A stretch of DNA of 64,000 nt from Streptomyces sp. WMMB303 (GCF_029351045.1 NZ_JARKIN010000001.1:5301001-5365000), one strand, 5' to 3'; shown: positions 28,240-36,887, counted from the first letter of the stretch. Numbers and translations: made by a program. The notes: generated from the letters alone by a model not told the origin.

Positions 28240-28425
28240 ATGCCTATGGATCGCACCGCCCAGCCCGAGACCGCGGCGCTCGCCGCCGAAGTGGAAGGCC
28301 TGATGAGCGCCCCCGAGCCGGACGGCGTCTTCCGTGACACGCGGGAGTGCGGTGGTGGACTGCTCCTCGCCGCGCTGCTGCTGATCTCTCCCCCGACCCC
28401 CCGTCCCAAGACGGAGACCAAGTAG
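28240..28425 (+). CDS. Short peptide, candidate RiPP precursor or signal peptide
   Basis: A 61-residue peptide with a strong ribosome site (AAAGGAG, 7 bases from ATG). Residues 1-36 are hydrophilic and acidic (MPMDRTAQPETAALAAEVEG, then LMSAPEPDGVFRDTRE). Then come a single Cys37, three glycines (CGGG), a hydrophobic stretch LLLAALLLIS and a basic proline tail PPTPRPKTETK. This leader-GG-core layout resembles ribosomal peptide precursors, but no known precursor family was recognised. The first gene of a five-gene operon follows after 17 bases. No lanthipeptide, lasso or radical-SAM gene is nearby, so any modification would be by the unknown proteins. It could instead be a small membrane peptide or pheromone. 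Confidence 0.7.
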   Translation: MPMDRTAQPETAALAAEVEGLMSAPEPDGVFRDTRECGGGLLLAALLLISPPTPRPKTETK

Positions 28426-28442
28426 CCACGTAAGGGGTCACC

Positions 28443-29147
28443 TTGACGGAACAGGCACAGGGAGCAGCCGCGTTGCACGCGGTCATCGCTGATGCCGCAT
28501 CCGGGATCGCCCTCGCCCTCCGCGGCGAGGGCGATCCGTATGCGCTCACCAGAACCCTGCCCCAGGAGGACGCGCTCTCGCCCGCGGCGGTCCGGGTGCT
28601 GGGGGCCGACGCCCTCGCCCCGTACGCGCTGGACGGCGGCCGCGGAGCCGACGGTGCGGGGAGCGCGGACGCGGCCATGGTGCGGCAGGCGCTGGCCGCC
28701 TTCCCGCCCGGCGACGACCCCGCGGCCGTCTCCACCTGGAGCTACCGCGGACTGGTCGAGGCCACCCGCGCGCTGCTGCCCGCCCATGCGGCACAGCTGC
28801 CGCCCGCGCCCGATCCGGCGGACGGCTGGCTGGACACCGAACCCTGGCCCCGGCTCTCGCACCGGGTCTCCCAGCTCGCCTCGCTCGCACTGCCAGGTCT
28901 CGCCGGCGCCCTCACCGACCGGCTGTCCGGCCGGACCGAGGACCTGGCGCGCGGGTTCGTGCGCGCGGTGCGCCGCCGCGACTGGCAGCAGGCCGCCGGG
29001 CTCGGCCGATGGCTGTCCAGACTGCCGCAGACCCCGCCGTCGCTCGGGCTGGACAGCGGACTGCGCTTCGTGCAGCAGATGAGCGGCGATCCACGGGCCG
29101 CCGTGCACCTCACCGCCGCGCGGGCCTTCTTCGGACAGGGCCGGTGA
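28443..29147 (+). CDS. Unknown helical protein, peptide operon gene 2
   Basis: A 234-residue protein with a TTG start behind AAGGGG, 17 bases after the peptide stop. It is Ala/Leu-rich and mostly alpha-helical in appearance, with no signal peptide or membrane segment. Distinct stretches are SGIALALRGEGDPYALTRTL, WSYRGLVEATRALLPAHAAQ and FVRAVRRRDWQQAAGLGRWL. No known domain was recognised. Its stop overlaps the start of the next gene (GTGA). The context suggests a role in handling the upstream peptide; this is inference only. Confidence 0.75.
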   Translation: MTEQAQGAAALHAVIADAASGIALALRGEGDPYALTRTLPQEDALSPAAVRVLGADALAPYALDGGRGADGAGSADAAMVRQALAAFPPGDDPAAVSTWSYRGLVEATRALLPAHAAQLPPAPDPADGWLDTEPWPRLSHRVSQLASLALPGLAGALTDRLSGRTEDLARGFVRAVRRRDWQQAAGLGRWLSRLPQTPPSLGLDSGLRFVQQMSGDPRAAVHLTAARAFFGQGR

Positions 29148-30097
29148 CCACCGCCCGCGCGGCTCCCGCGGAGCCGCGCGCCCACCCCGGCGCGGAACTC
29201 CTCGACGCCCTGGTCGCCGAGGGCCTGGACTGGATCGAGCGGCACCGCGCGCACTTCCGGCTGCCGCCGGACGTGGCGACCACCGCCGATCCCAATCTGA
29301 CCCTCAAACCGCTCGGTGAACTCGCCGAGCTCGCGGCCCTGATCGCGGAGCTCCATCCACTGCCGGACCTCCGCGACCAGGCGCGGCGGCTGCTCGCGCA
29401 CGCCTGGCAGGAGGCCCGGCAGGGCGAGCTGTTCGCCGAACTCGTACACGGCGAGCCGCAGGCGACCTACCCGGTGGAGCTGTACGGCAGCTTCGCCCGG
29501 GCCGGGCTGCGCGACGCCGCCGTGGACGAGCTGGTGCGGACCACGACCCGGCTGCGCGGCTGGCAACTGGCCCGTGAGGACCACACCCGCACCCTGGCCG
29601 TGCTCAACGCCGAGGCCCGGATCGGGGTGCCGCAGCACACGGACTTCGCCGCCACGCTGGCCCACACCTGGCTGGGGCGGCTGCCCGAGCCCTGGTTCCT
29701 GGAGTGCCGGACGGCCTACGGCCTCACCCACGACGTCTTCCACCTGACCGACTGGGGCCGCGCCCCCTCCCGGCTCTCCCCCGCCGCGGCCGAGTATCTG
29801 CGGCTGTGGCTCCCGGCGTGGCTGGGCGGCTGGCTGGAGGAGCGGCTGTGGGACCTGGCCGGAGAGCTCCTCGCCGTCGGTGCCTGCCTGCCCGGCGCCG
29901 CGTTCGACGCGGCGGCCTGGCAGCGGCTGGCCGCGGCACGCACCGCCGACGGCGCCCTGCCCGAGCGGGACGACCCGCCGCCGCCCGGCACCGACCCTGC
30001 CGAGTGCTTCACCGCCTGCTACCACTCCACGCTCGTGCTGGCGTTCGCCGGCACCCTGACCCGGACCGCGACCCTGGACAGCGAGGCTCCCGGATGA
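29144..30097 (+). CDS. Unknown protein, paralogue A of the peptide operon
   Basis: A 317-residue soluble protein. It is clearly homologous to the next gene: shared segments include LDWIERHRAHFRLP, LKPLGELAEL, LAVLNAEARIGVP, LGRLPEPW and AYGLTHDVFHLTDWG, the last with two histidines. The C-terminal part has LWDLAGELLAVGACLPGAAFDAAAW. I do not recognise a named family with confidence. The GTG start overlaps the previous stop, and its own stop overlaps the next ATG (ATGA), so the pair is translationally coupled and could form a heterodimer. Confidence 0.8.
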   Translation: MTTARAAPAEPRAHPGAELLDALVAEGLDWIERHRAHFRLPPDVATTADPNLTLKPLGELAELAALIAELHPLPDLRDQARRLLAHAWQEARQGELFAELVHGEPQATYPVELYGSFARAGLRDAAVDELVRTTTRLRGWQLAREDHTRTLAVLNAEARIGVPQHTDFAATLAHTWLGRLPEPWFLECRTAYGLTHDVFHLTDWGRAPSRLSPAAAEYLRLWLPAWLGGWLEERLWDLAGELLAVGACLPGAAFDAAAWQRLAAARTADGALPERDDPPPPGTDPAECFTACYHSTLVLAFAGTLTRTATLDSEAPG

Positions 30098-31029
30098 CCA
30101 CGACCGCCCCCGCACCCGCCCCTCCCGCCCTGCTGCACGGCGTCGGCGACCGCGCGCTGGCCTGGCTCGACGCCAACCGCGACCACTTCCGGCTCACGGA
30201 GGCGGACCGGGCGCGCGGCGAAGCGCTGATGGAGCGCCTCAAGCCGATCGGTGAGCTGGCCATCAACATGCGGATGCTCTCCCGGGAGGGGGTGGCGGGC
30301 GGCCGCCAGCGGGAGCGTGCCACCTCGCTGCTGGACTTCTCCTGGCGGGATCTGCTGGACGGCGGCAACGTCCTGGCCGCGCTCCAGCACGACGAACCCT
30401 TCTCTCCGGTGCCGCTGGAGATCTACGCCGTCTTCCACGAACTGGGCCACCGGCACCCCGGCCTGGAGGCCGCGCTGCGCGCCCCGCGCGCCACCCGTGC
30501 CTGGCAGGCCCTGGAAATGGTCCCGAACCGGCGGCTCGGCGTCCTGAACGCGGAACGCCGGATGGGGCTGGAACCGAGCGGCGACTTCGCCGAGACCCTC
30601 GCGACCACCGTGCTGGGGCGGCAGCCGGAGCCGTGGGCCGTGCAGCTGCACATCGCCTACGACATCACCCACACCGTCTTCCACCTGACCAACTGGGGCG
30701 AACAACCCGAGGGCATCCCCGAGGAGCTGGCCCGCTATCTGGAGCTGTATCTGCCCGCCTGGGCGGCGGACTGGGCCGAGCTGGAGCACTGGGACCTGCT
30801 GGGCGAGCTCTTCATCGTCGACGCCTGCCTGCCACGCGCCGCGCTGGACGGGGCGCTGTGGGAGCGGTACGCGGCGGCGCAGTCGCCGACGGGCGCGATG
30901 CCGGTGTGCGGTGCGATGCCGGAGGGCGATCCTTCCGACGTCTTCGACCTGGTGCACCACCCCACGCTGGTGTCCGCGTTCGCCTCCGCGATGGCCACCT
31001 CCCGCTCCCTGTCGGGCGGCGGCGCGTGA
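30094..31029 (+). CDS. Unknown protein, paralogue B of the peptide operon
   Basis: A 311-residue soluble protein, paralogue of the previous one: LAWLDANRDHFRLT, LKPIGELAIN, LGVLNAERRMGLEP, LGRQPEPW and AYDITHTVFHLTNWG match in order. It additionally carries HELGH (FHELGHRHPG), the zinc-protease HExxH pattern, which paralogue A lacks at the same place (SFARAGLRD). Near the C-terminus it has EHWDLLGELFIVDACLPRAALD. The ATG overlaps the previous stop and its own stop overlaps the next GTG. The function is unknown; the histidine motifs could bind a metal. Confidence 0.8.
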   Translation: MTTTAPAPAPPALLHGVGDRALAWLDANRDHFRLTEADRARGEALMERLKPIGELAINMRMLSREGVAGGRQRERATSLLDFSWRDLLDGGNVLAALQHDEPFSPVPLEIYAVFHELGHRHPGLEAALRAPRATRAWQALEMVPNRRLGVLNAERRMGLEPSGDFAETLATTVLGRQPEPWAVQLHIAYDITHTVFHLTNWGEQPEGIPEELARYLELYLPAWAADWAELEHWDLLGELFIVDACLPRAALDGALWERYAAAQSPTGAMPVCGAMPEGDPSDVFDLVHHPTLVSAFASAMATSRSLSGGGA

Positions 31030-32114
31030 GCCCGGGCGGCTCCCGGACCGCACTCGCCGAGCCGCGGGTGAACACCTGCGGCTCCGAGGCCGCGCTCACC
31101 GACCGGCTGGCCCGCGAAGCGGCCCGCGTGGACGCCCCGGACGTGGTATTCGGCGTCACCCGGCACGGCCGGCGCACCGTGGTGACCGGTGGTCGGGCAC
31201 AGCCGCCGGCCACTCCGCGGGAGGCGCTGCGCTACGAACTGGGCTCGCTCTCCAAGACCTACACCGTGCTGCTGCTGGCGACGCTGGCCGACGAGGCCGT
31301 ACTGCACCAGGACGATCCGCTCACAGTCCACCTGCCGCCCACGGCCCGGCCCGCGCACCGCTCGGCCCACCGCATCACGCTGCGCCACCTGGCCACGCAC
31401 ACCTCCGGGCTGCCCCGCATCCCGCACGCACTCGTCCCGGCCGCGCTGCTGCGGCCGCACTCCAACGGCTACGCCGGCTTCGGCACCGAGCGGCTGCTGC
31501 GCAGCTTCGCCGCCACCCGGCCACGGCATCCGGCGGGCCGCCGGTGGATCTACTCCAACTTCGGGATCGCCCTGCTGGGCCCCGCCCTCTCCCATGCGGG
31601 CGGCGAGAGCTTCCCCGCGCTGCTGGGCACCCGGGTGCTGCGGCCCCTCGGGCTGACCGGCACCACGCTGGGGCCGGGGCCCGCCGGCGCGGACGCGGTC
31701 GGGCACCGGAGAGACGGCCGCACCCCCGTCCCCGCCGCCGACATGGGCGGGTTCGGTGCGGCGGGCGCCGTCCGGGCCACCCCGCACGATCTGCTCGGTT
31801 TCCTGGAGGCCCACCTGAACCCCGCGGACACTCCGCTGAGCGGCCCGCTGCGCGCAGTGCAGCGGGCCCAGTTGCACCGGGGCGGTGAACGCGGTGAGAC
31901 CCACACCCTGACCTGGTTCCAGCACCCCGCGCCGGGCGGGCCGCTCCTCTTCCACGCCGGTGCGACCTTCGGGCAGCAGGCGTTCTGCGGCTTCCACCCG
32001 GCCTCCGGCACCGGCCTGACCGCCGTGGCCACCCGCCGCTACCGCGGCTGCCGACTGGTACCGACCGCCTACGACCTGCTGTACGCGCTGGTGGAGGAGG
32101 CCGCGGCGGGGTGA
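31026..32114 (+). CDS. Serine beta-lactamase-fold hydrolase, peptide operon gene 5
   Basis: A 362-residue protein of the class C beta-lactamase / D-Ala-D-Ala peptidase / esterase superfamily. All catalytic elements are present: SLSK (ELGSLSKTYTV), YSN (IYSNFGIALLG) and a C-terminal HAG (FHAGATFGQQAF). No signal peptide is visible, so it should act in the cytoplasm rather than on the cell wall. The GTG start overlaps the stop of paralogue B (GTGA). In this operon it is a candidate peptidase, acyltransferase or esterase acting on the small peptide; this is inferred from position only. Converges on the RmdB-like gene. Confidence 0.87.
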   Translation: MSPGGSRTALAEPRVNTCGSEAALTDRLAREAARVDAPDVVFGVTRHGRRTVVTGGRAQPPATPREALRYELGSLSKTYTVLLLATLADEAVLHQDDPLTVHLPPTARPAHRSAHRITLRHLATHTSGLPRIPHALVPAALLRPHSNGYAGFGTERLLRSFAATRPRHPAGRRWIYSNFGIALLGPALSHAGGESFPALLGTRVLRPLGLTGTTLGPGPAGADAVGHRRDGRTPVPAADMGGFGAAGAVRATPHDLLGFLEAHLNPADTPLSGPLRAVQRAQLHRGGERGETHTLTWFQHPAPGGPLLFHAGATFGQQAFCGFHPASGTGLTAVATRRYRGCRLVPTAYDLLYALVEEAAAG

Positions 32115-32133
32115 CCCGAGGCCGCGGGCTCCG

Positions 32134-34371
32134 TCACGGAGTGCGCGCGGGCGGCCCGGAGGGAAGGGAGTGCGCGGCCGGGACCTCCCGGGCCCGCAGC
32201 CAGGCGGTGGTCTCACCGGGGGGCATGGCGGCGGCCACCAGCCACCCCTGCACCGCGTCGCAGCCCAGGTCCCGCAGTCGCTCCCAGGTCTCGTCGTCCT
32301 CCACGCCCTCGGCCACCACCAGCAACCCCAGGGAGTGCGCCAGATCGACGGTGCACCGCACGATCTCCGCGTCCTCGGTGTCCACGGCCAGCCGGGCCAC
32401 GAACGAGCGGTCGATTTTCAGCTCGCTCACCGGCAGCCGCCGCAGATGCACCAGCGAGGAGTAGCCGGTCCCGAAGTCGTCCAGGGACATCTTCACGCCG
32501 TGCCCGGTCAGCCCCGCCAGCGTGTCGGCCGCCTGCTGCGGGTCCTCCAGCAGCACATGCTCGGTGATCTCCAACTGCAACGCGCCGGGCGGCACCCCGT
32601 GCCGGGCCAGCCGGGCCGCGACGGCCCCGGCGAAGCCCGGCGAGTGCACGTCGCGCGGCGAGACGTTGACCGCCACCGGCACCGTCAGCCCACCCCTGCG
32701 CCAGGTCGCCGCCTGGGCGAGCGCGGTCTCCAGCACGTACTCGGTCAGTCGCGGCATCAGACCCGAGGTCTCGGCGATGGCGATGAACTCGTCCGGAGGA
32801 ACCCGGCCCCGCTCCGGGTGCACCCATCGCACCAGTGCCTCCAGTCCGGAGACGGTGCCGTCGAACCCGACCTTGGGCTGGTAGTGCAGTTCCACCTCGC
32901 CCGCGTCCAGTGCGCGCCGCAGATCGGCCAGCAGGCCGAGCCGGTCGGGGGTGTTGCCGTCCCGGGTGGCCTCGTAGACCTCCACGGCGGTGCGGTCGCG
33001 TTTGGCCTCGTACATCGCCACGTCCGCGCGGCGCAGCAACCCCTCCGCCTCGGTGGCGTGTTCGGGGAAGACGGCGACACCGGCGCTGGCCTCCAGCACC
33101 AGCGTGAGCCCGTCCAGGTCGAGCGGGGAGCTGAGCGCGGAGACCAGGCCACGGGCGATCCGCTGGGCACTGGTGGTGGAGTCGGCGACGGGCAGCAGGA
33201 CGGCGAACTCGTCCCCGCCCAGCCGGGCCGCCTCGGCACCGCGCGGCAGAGCGGCGCGCAGCCGCTCGGCGATCTGCAGCAGCAGCCGGTCGCCCGCGAG
33301 ATGGCCGAGGGTGTCGTTGACGGAGCGGAAGCGGTCGAGGTCGATGAGGACCAGCGCGGCGCGTTCGGCGGTGCGTTCGGCCTCGTCGAGGGCGGCCCAG
33401 GCACGCTCCAGCAGCCACAGCCGGTTCGGCAGTCCGGTCAGCGGGTCGCGCAACTGCTCCTCGGCGCGGGCCCGGGCGATCCGCAGGGTGGAGTCGAGTG
33501 CGATCAGCGGCACGGCGAACAGCGGCAGGAGCGGCGACTTGTGCACCGCGACGACGACGATGAGCGGCGCGATGCCCAGCAGCGCGACGGCGATCAGGCC
33601 CTGCCGCACCACGGCGGTGCGCAGCGCCGAGGGCAGTCCGCGGGTGCGCGGGGCGAAGCAGAACCACTGCAGTCCCCGGGTGGTCAGCAGATACCCGGCG
33701 GCCGCCAGCGGGATCACGCCCCCGGCGGCCGGTGACCAGTCGTCGGGCTGCCAAGGGTCCTCGACCGAGGGATGCACCCCGCACAGGGCGAGGGCGAGCC
33801 CTGCGGCGGCGATGCCGAGGATGTCGATGGCCCCGTGTACGAACGCCTGCCGCCAGCGGTGCCGCCGCGCCCCGCCGACGAGGACCACGACCGCGAGGCT
33901 GACCAGCAGCGCGGGCACCCAGCCGTACAGCAGCAGGACGGCGAGGGTCAGCGCCGGGCCCGAGCCGGTGCCGCTCCACCAGCGGTCCCTGCTCATGGTG
34001 ACCAGGTGCGCCACCACACAGCCGGTGAGGACCGCGAACGACCAACCGGGCGTGCCGTCCGGGAAGAGCATGCCGCCCCGCCACAGTACCCGGGCGGCGC
34101 CCGCGGCCAGTGCGAGCGCCGCGGCGGCCACCGCCAGCGCGGGCAGCAGCGGTGGGCGAAGCGCCACGAGCCGCTGGAGCCACGGCACTTCCTCCCCGCC
34201 ACCCGCTCCGGCTTCCGGTCCACCGCCCGCACCGCCGCGGGCTGCCGCGTCCCGGTTCTCCGTCACGCCCCCGGACCTGCCCGCCCCGGCGTCTCGCCCC
34301 GCCCTGCCTCGGGTGCCGGCCGAGGGCAGGCGGGAGAACGGGGGCCTGGATCCCCCGGAGAAATCCAGCAT
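32134..34371 (-). CDS. Membrane GGDEF-EAL cyclic-di-GMP protein (RmdB-like)
   Basis: A 745-residue cyclic-di-GMP turnover protein. An Ala/Gly-rich N-terminus is followed by about seven to eight membrane segments, a GGDEF domain with intact RLGGDEFAVLL near residue 383 and an EAL domain with GLEALVRW near residue 510. The EAL metal and catalytic motifs are all kept (EITEHV, LDDFGTGYSS, ELKIDRSFV, VAEGVED), so phosphodiesterase activity is likely. The position between gatC and ligA matches my memory of rmdB in S. coelicolor. The ATG at 34371 has AGAGGGA upstream. It ends only 20 bases from the convergent peptide operon. Confidence 0.9.
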   Translation of the reverse strand: MLDFSGGSRPPFSRLPSAGTRGRAGRDAGAGRSGGVTENRDAAARGGAGGGPEAGAGGGEEVPWLQRLVALRPPLLPALAVAAAALALAAGAARVLWRGGMLFPDGTPGWSFAVLTGCVVAHLVTMSRDRWWSGTGSGPALTLAVLLLYGWVPALLVSLAVVVLVGGARRHRWRQAFVHGAIDILGIAAAGLALALCGVHPSVEDPWQPDDWSPAAGGVIPLAAAGYLLTTRGLQWFCFAPRTRGLPSALRTAVVRQGLIAVALLGIAPLIVVVAVHKSPLLPLFAVPLIALDSTLRIARARAEEQLRDPLTGLPNRLWLLERAWAALDEAERTAERAALVLIDLDRFRSVNDTLGHLAGDRLLLQIAERLRAALPRGAEAARLGGDEFAVLLPVADSTTSAQRIARGLVSALSSPLDLDGLTLVLEASAGVAVFPEHATEAEGLLRRADVAMYEAKRDRTAVEVYEATRDGNTPDRLGLLADLRRALDAGEVELHYQPKVGFDGTVSGLEALVRWVHPERGRVPPDEFIAIAETSGLMPRLTEYVLETALAQAATWRRGGLTVPVAVNVSPRDVHSPGFAGAVAARLARHGVPPGALQLEITEHVLLEDPQQAADTLAGLTGHGVKMSLDDFGTGYSSLVHLRRLPVSELKIDRSFVARLAVDTEDAEIVRCTVDLAHSLGLLVVAEGVEDDETWERLRDLGCDAVQGWLVAAAMPPGETTAWLRAREVPAAHSLPSGPPARTP

Positions 34372-34603
34372 CCTGGTCCCTCTCGCAGCCGTCCACGCCT
34401 GCCCCTCGCCACGGCAAGCGTCTGTGTCAACAGTAGGCCGCTGCCTGGGAAGAGGGGCAGCGATCGGCCGCTCTTGCCCTGAATGCGTCTACGCGGTGCG
34501 TGCCCGAGCGGAGCGCGTTCCGCGGCCGCAGGGGCGGACAGCGGACTTCCACCGCGCGTGAGGGGCGGGGCGGAGGTGGCCGGATGTGACCTGTGCGTGA
34601 ACG

Positions 34604-34658
34604 GCGGGCCAGGGGTGGTGCGTTGGGGAATGTCCCGGACTCACCCCTGGTGGCCCGC
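34604..34658 (-). terminator. ligA terminator hairpin
   Basis: GCGGGCC-AGGGGTG pairs with CACCCCTGG-tgg-CCCGC, 14 bp with a 3-base bulge, starting 8 bases past the ligA stop. The remaining 34372-34603 region upstream of the GGDEF-EAL gene contains no supported gene and should carry its promoter. Confidence 0.55.
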
Positions 34659-34665
34659 TCCGCCG

Positions 34666-36873
34666 TCAGACGTCCGCTTCCTCCTCCTCCCCAGTCGCCA
34701 GCGCCGCCGCACGGGCCGCTTCCGGCCCCTCGGCCAACAGGACGGCGAGCCCGTCGTCGTCCAGAATCGGCACCTTCGCCTGCACTGCCTTGTCGTATTT
34801 CGAGCCAGGGTTCTCGCCCACGATGACGAAGTCCGTCTTCTTCGAGACCGATCCGGTGACCTTGGCGCCCTGTTCCTGGAGTGCGGCCTTGGCCCCGTCC
34901 CGGGTGTAGGAGGCCAGGGTGCCGGTGACGACGGTGGTCAGCCCCACCAGCGGACGCGGGCCCTCCTCCCCCGCGTCCTCCGCCTCCATCCGGACTCCGG
35001 CGGCTCTCCACCGCTCCACCATCCGGCGGTGCCAGTCCTCGGCGAACCACGCCTTGAGTGAGGCGGCGATGGTGGGGCCCACACCCTCGGTGGCGGCCAA
35101 CTCCTCCTCCTCGGCCGCGGCGATCCGGTCCAGCGAGCGGAACTCGCGGGCCAGAGCCTCGGCGGCGACGGGGCCGACGTGCCGGATGGAGAGACCGGTG
35201 ATGATCCGGGCGAGCGGGCGCTCCTTGGCCGCCCGGATGTTCTCCAGCATCGCCAGGGTGTTCTTGCGCGGCTCGCCCTGCTTGTTGGCGAACAGGGTGA
35301 CCGTCTTGTCCTCGCCGGTCGCCGGGTCCCGTTTGGGCAGCCCGCTGTCCGGGTCGAGGACGTAGGCCACGATGGGCAGCAGATCCTCCACCGTCAGGTC
35401 GAAGAGTCCGCCCTCGTCGCGCAGCGGCGGCTGCGCCGGCTCCAGCGGCTGGGTCAGCGCGCTGGCGACCACATAGCCGAAGTGCTCGATGTCCAGCGCC
35501 TTGCGGCCCGCCAGATAGAACAGCCGCTCGCGCAACTGGGCCGGGCAGGAGCGGGCGTTGGGGCAGCGCAGGTCGACATCGCCCTCCTTCATGGGCTGGA
35601 GCGTCCATCCGCACTCGGGGCACTCGGCGGGCATCACGAACTCCCGCTCGGTACCGTCGCGCAGGTCGGCGACCGGGCCCAGGATCTCGGGGATCACATC
35701 GCCCGCCTTGCGGAGCACGACCGTGTCGCCGATGAGTACGCCCTTGGCCTTGACCACGTCCTGGTTGTGCAGCGTGGCGAACTCCACCTCGGAACCGGCC
35801 ACCGTGATCGGCTCCACCACCGCGTAGGGCGTGACCCGGCCGGTGCGGCCCACACCGACGCGGATGTCGACCAGCTGGGTGTTGACCTCCTCGGGCGCGT
35901 ACTTCCACGCGATGGCCCAGCGCGGCGCCCGCGAGGTGGCCCCCAGCCGCCCCTGGAGGCGGATCTCGTCCAGCTTGACGACGACGCCGTCGATCTCGTG
36001 CTCCACCGAGTGCCGGTGTTCGCCGTAGTGGGTGATGAACCGGCGTACGCCCGCCAGCCCGTCCACCACCTCGGCGTGTGCCGAGGTCGGCAGGCCCCAT
36101 TCGCGCAGCAGGTGGTAGACGTTCGAGAGGCGGGCGAAGTCCTCCTTGTCGAAGCCCTCCAGGGCGCCGATCCCGTGTACCACCATGTGCAGCGGGCGGG
36201 TGGCCGTCACCCGCGGGTCCTTCTGGCGCAGCGAGCCGGCCGCCGCGTTGCGCGGGTTCGCGAAGGGCTTCTCACCCGCCTCGACCAGCCGGGCGTTCAA
36301 CTCCTCGAAGCGCTCCATGGGGAAGAACACCTCACCGCGCACCTCGACCAGCTCCGGCAGCCCCTCGCCGGTCAGCCGCTCGGGGATGTCGGAGATCGTC
36401 CGCACGTTGGGGGTGATGTCCTCACCCGTGCGGCCGTCGCCGCGGGTCGCCGCGCGGACCAGCCGACCGTGCTCGTAGGTGAGGTTCACCGCGAGGCCGT
36501 CGACCTTCAACTCGCACAGGAAGTGGTAGTCCACCCCCTCCAGCTCCCGGGCCACGCGGTCGGCCCACTCGCCCAGCTCCTCGTCGTCGAAGGCGTTGTC
36601 CAGCGAGAGCATCCGCTCCCGGTGGGCGACCTCCGTGAACTCCGTCTCGTACCGCCCGGAGACCTGCTGGGTCGGGGACTGCGGGGTGCGCAGCGCGGGG
36701 TGCTCCTCCTCCAGCGCCTCCAGTCGCCGCAGCAGCCGGTCGAACTCGGCGTCGCTGACGACCGGAGCGTCCTTGACGTAGTACCGGAAGCGGTGCTCCT
36801 CGACCTGTTCCGCGAGGCGCTGGTGCTCCTCCCGCTGCTGCGCGGGGACCGTTCCGTCCTCTTCGCCCGCCAC
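34666..36873 (-). CDS. ligA: NAD-dependent DNA ligase
   Basis: Seals nicks in replication and repair, 735 residues. In order: Ia domain (EEHRFRYYVKDAPVVSDAEFD), adenylation domain with active-site Lys in CELKVDGLAVNL, OB fold, a four-Cys zinc finger (CPECGWTLQ...CPNARSCPAQL), helix-hairpin-helix repeats, and a C-terminal BRCT domain (LTTVVTGTLASYTRDGAK). The GTG at 36873 (MAGEEDGTVP) is chosen because GGAGGA lies 8 bases upstream; a GTG at 36891 overlapping the methionine synthase stop is the alternative. Probably co-transcribed with the methionine synthase gene upstream. Confidence 0.97.
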   Translation of the reverse strand: MAGEEDGTVPAQQREEHQRLAEQVEEHRFRYYVKDAPVVSDAEFDRLLRRLEALEEEHPALRTPQSPTQQVSGRYETEFTEVAHRERMLSLDNAFDDEELGEWADRVARELEGVDYHFLCELKVDGLAVNLTYEHGRLVRAATRGDGRTGEDITPNVRTISDIPERLTGEGLPELVEVRGEVFFPMERFEELNARLVEAGEKPFANPRNAAAGSLRQKDPRVTATRPLHMVVHGIGALEGFDKEDFARLSNVYHLLREWGLPTSAHAEVVDGLAGVRRFITHYGEHRHSVEHEIDGVVVKLDEIRLQGRLGATSRAPRWAIAWKYAPEEVNTQLVDIRVGVGRTGRVTPYAVVEPITVAGSEVEFATLHNQDVVKAKGVLIGDTVVLRKAGDVIPEILGPVADLRDGTEREFVMPAECPECGWTLQPMKEGDVDLRCPNARSCPAQLRERLFYLAGRKALDIEHFGYVVASALTQPLEPAQPPLRDEGGLFDLTVEDLLPIVAYVLDPDSGLPKRDPATGEDKTVTLFANKQGEPRKNTLAMLENIRAAKERPLARIITGLSIRHVGPVAAEALAREFRSLDRIAAAEEEELAATEGVGPTIAASLKAWFAEDWHRRMVERWRAAGVRMEAEDAGEEGPRPLVGLTTVVTGTLASYTRDGAKAALQEQGAKVTGSVSKKTDFVIVGENPGSKYDKAVQAKVPILDDDGLAVLLAEGPEAARAAALATGEEEEADV

Positions 36874-36887
36874 CGTGGGTCCTCCCG

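Noticed and set aside
30428..30463. Calling paralogue B a zinc protease
   Set aside because: HELGH alone is not enough: the third ligand does not fit the metzincin spacing and no protease fold was recognised. Kept only as a low-interest finding.
28240..32114. Known RiPP class (lanthipeptide, lasso, linaridin, thioamitide)
   Set aside because: None of the defining enzymes is present and the peptide matches no class I recognise.
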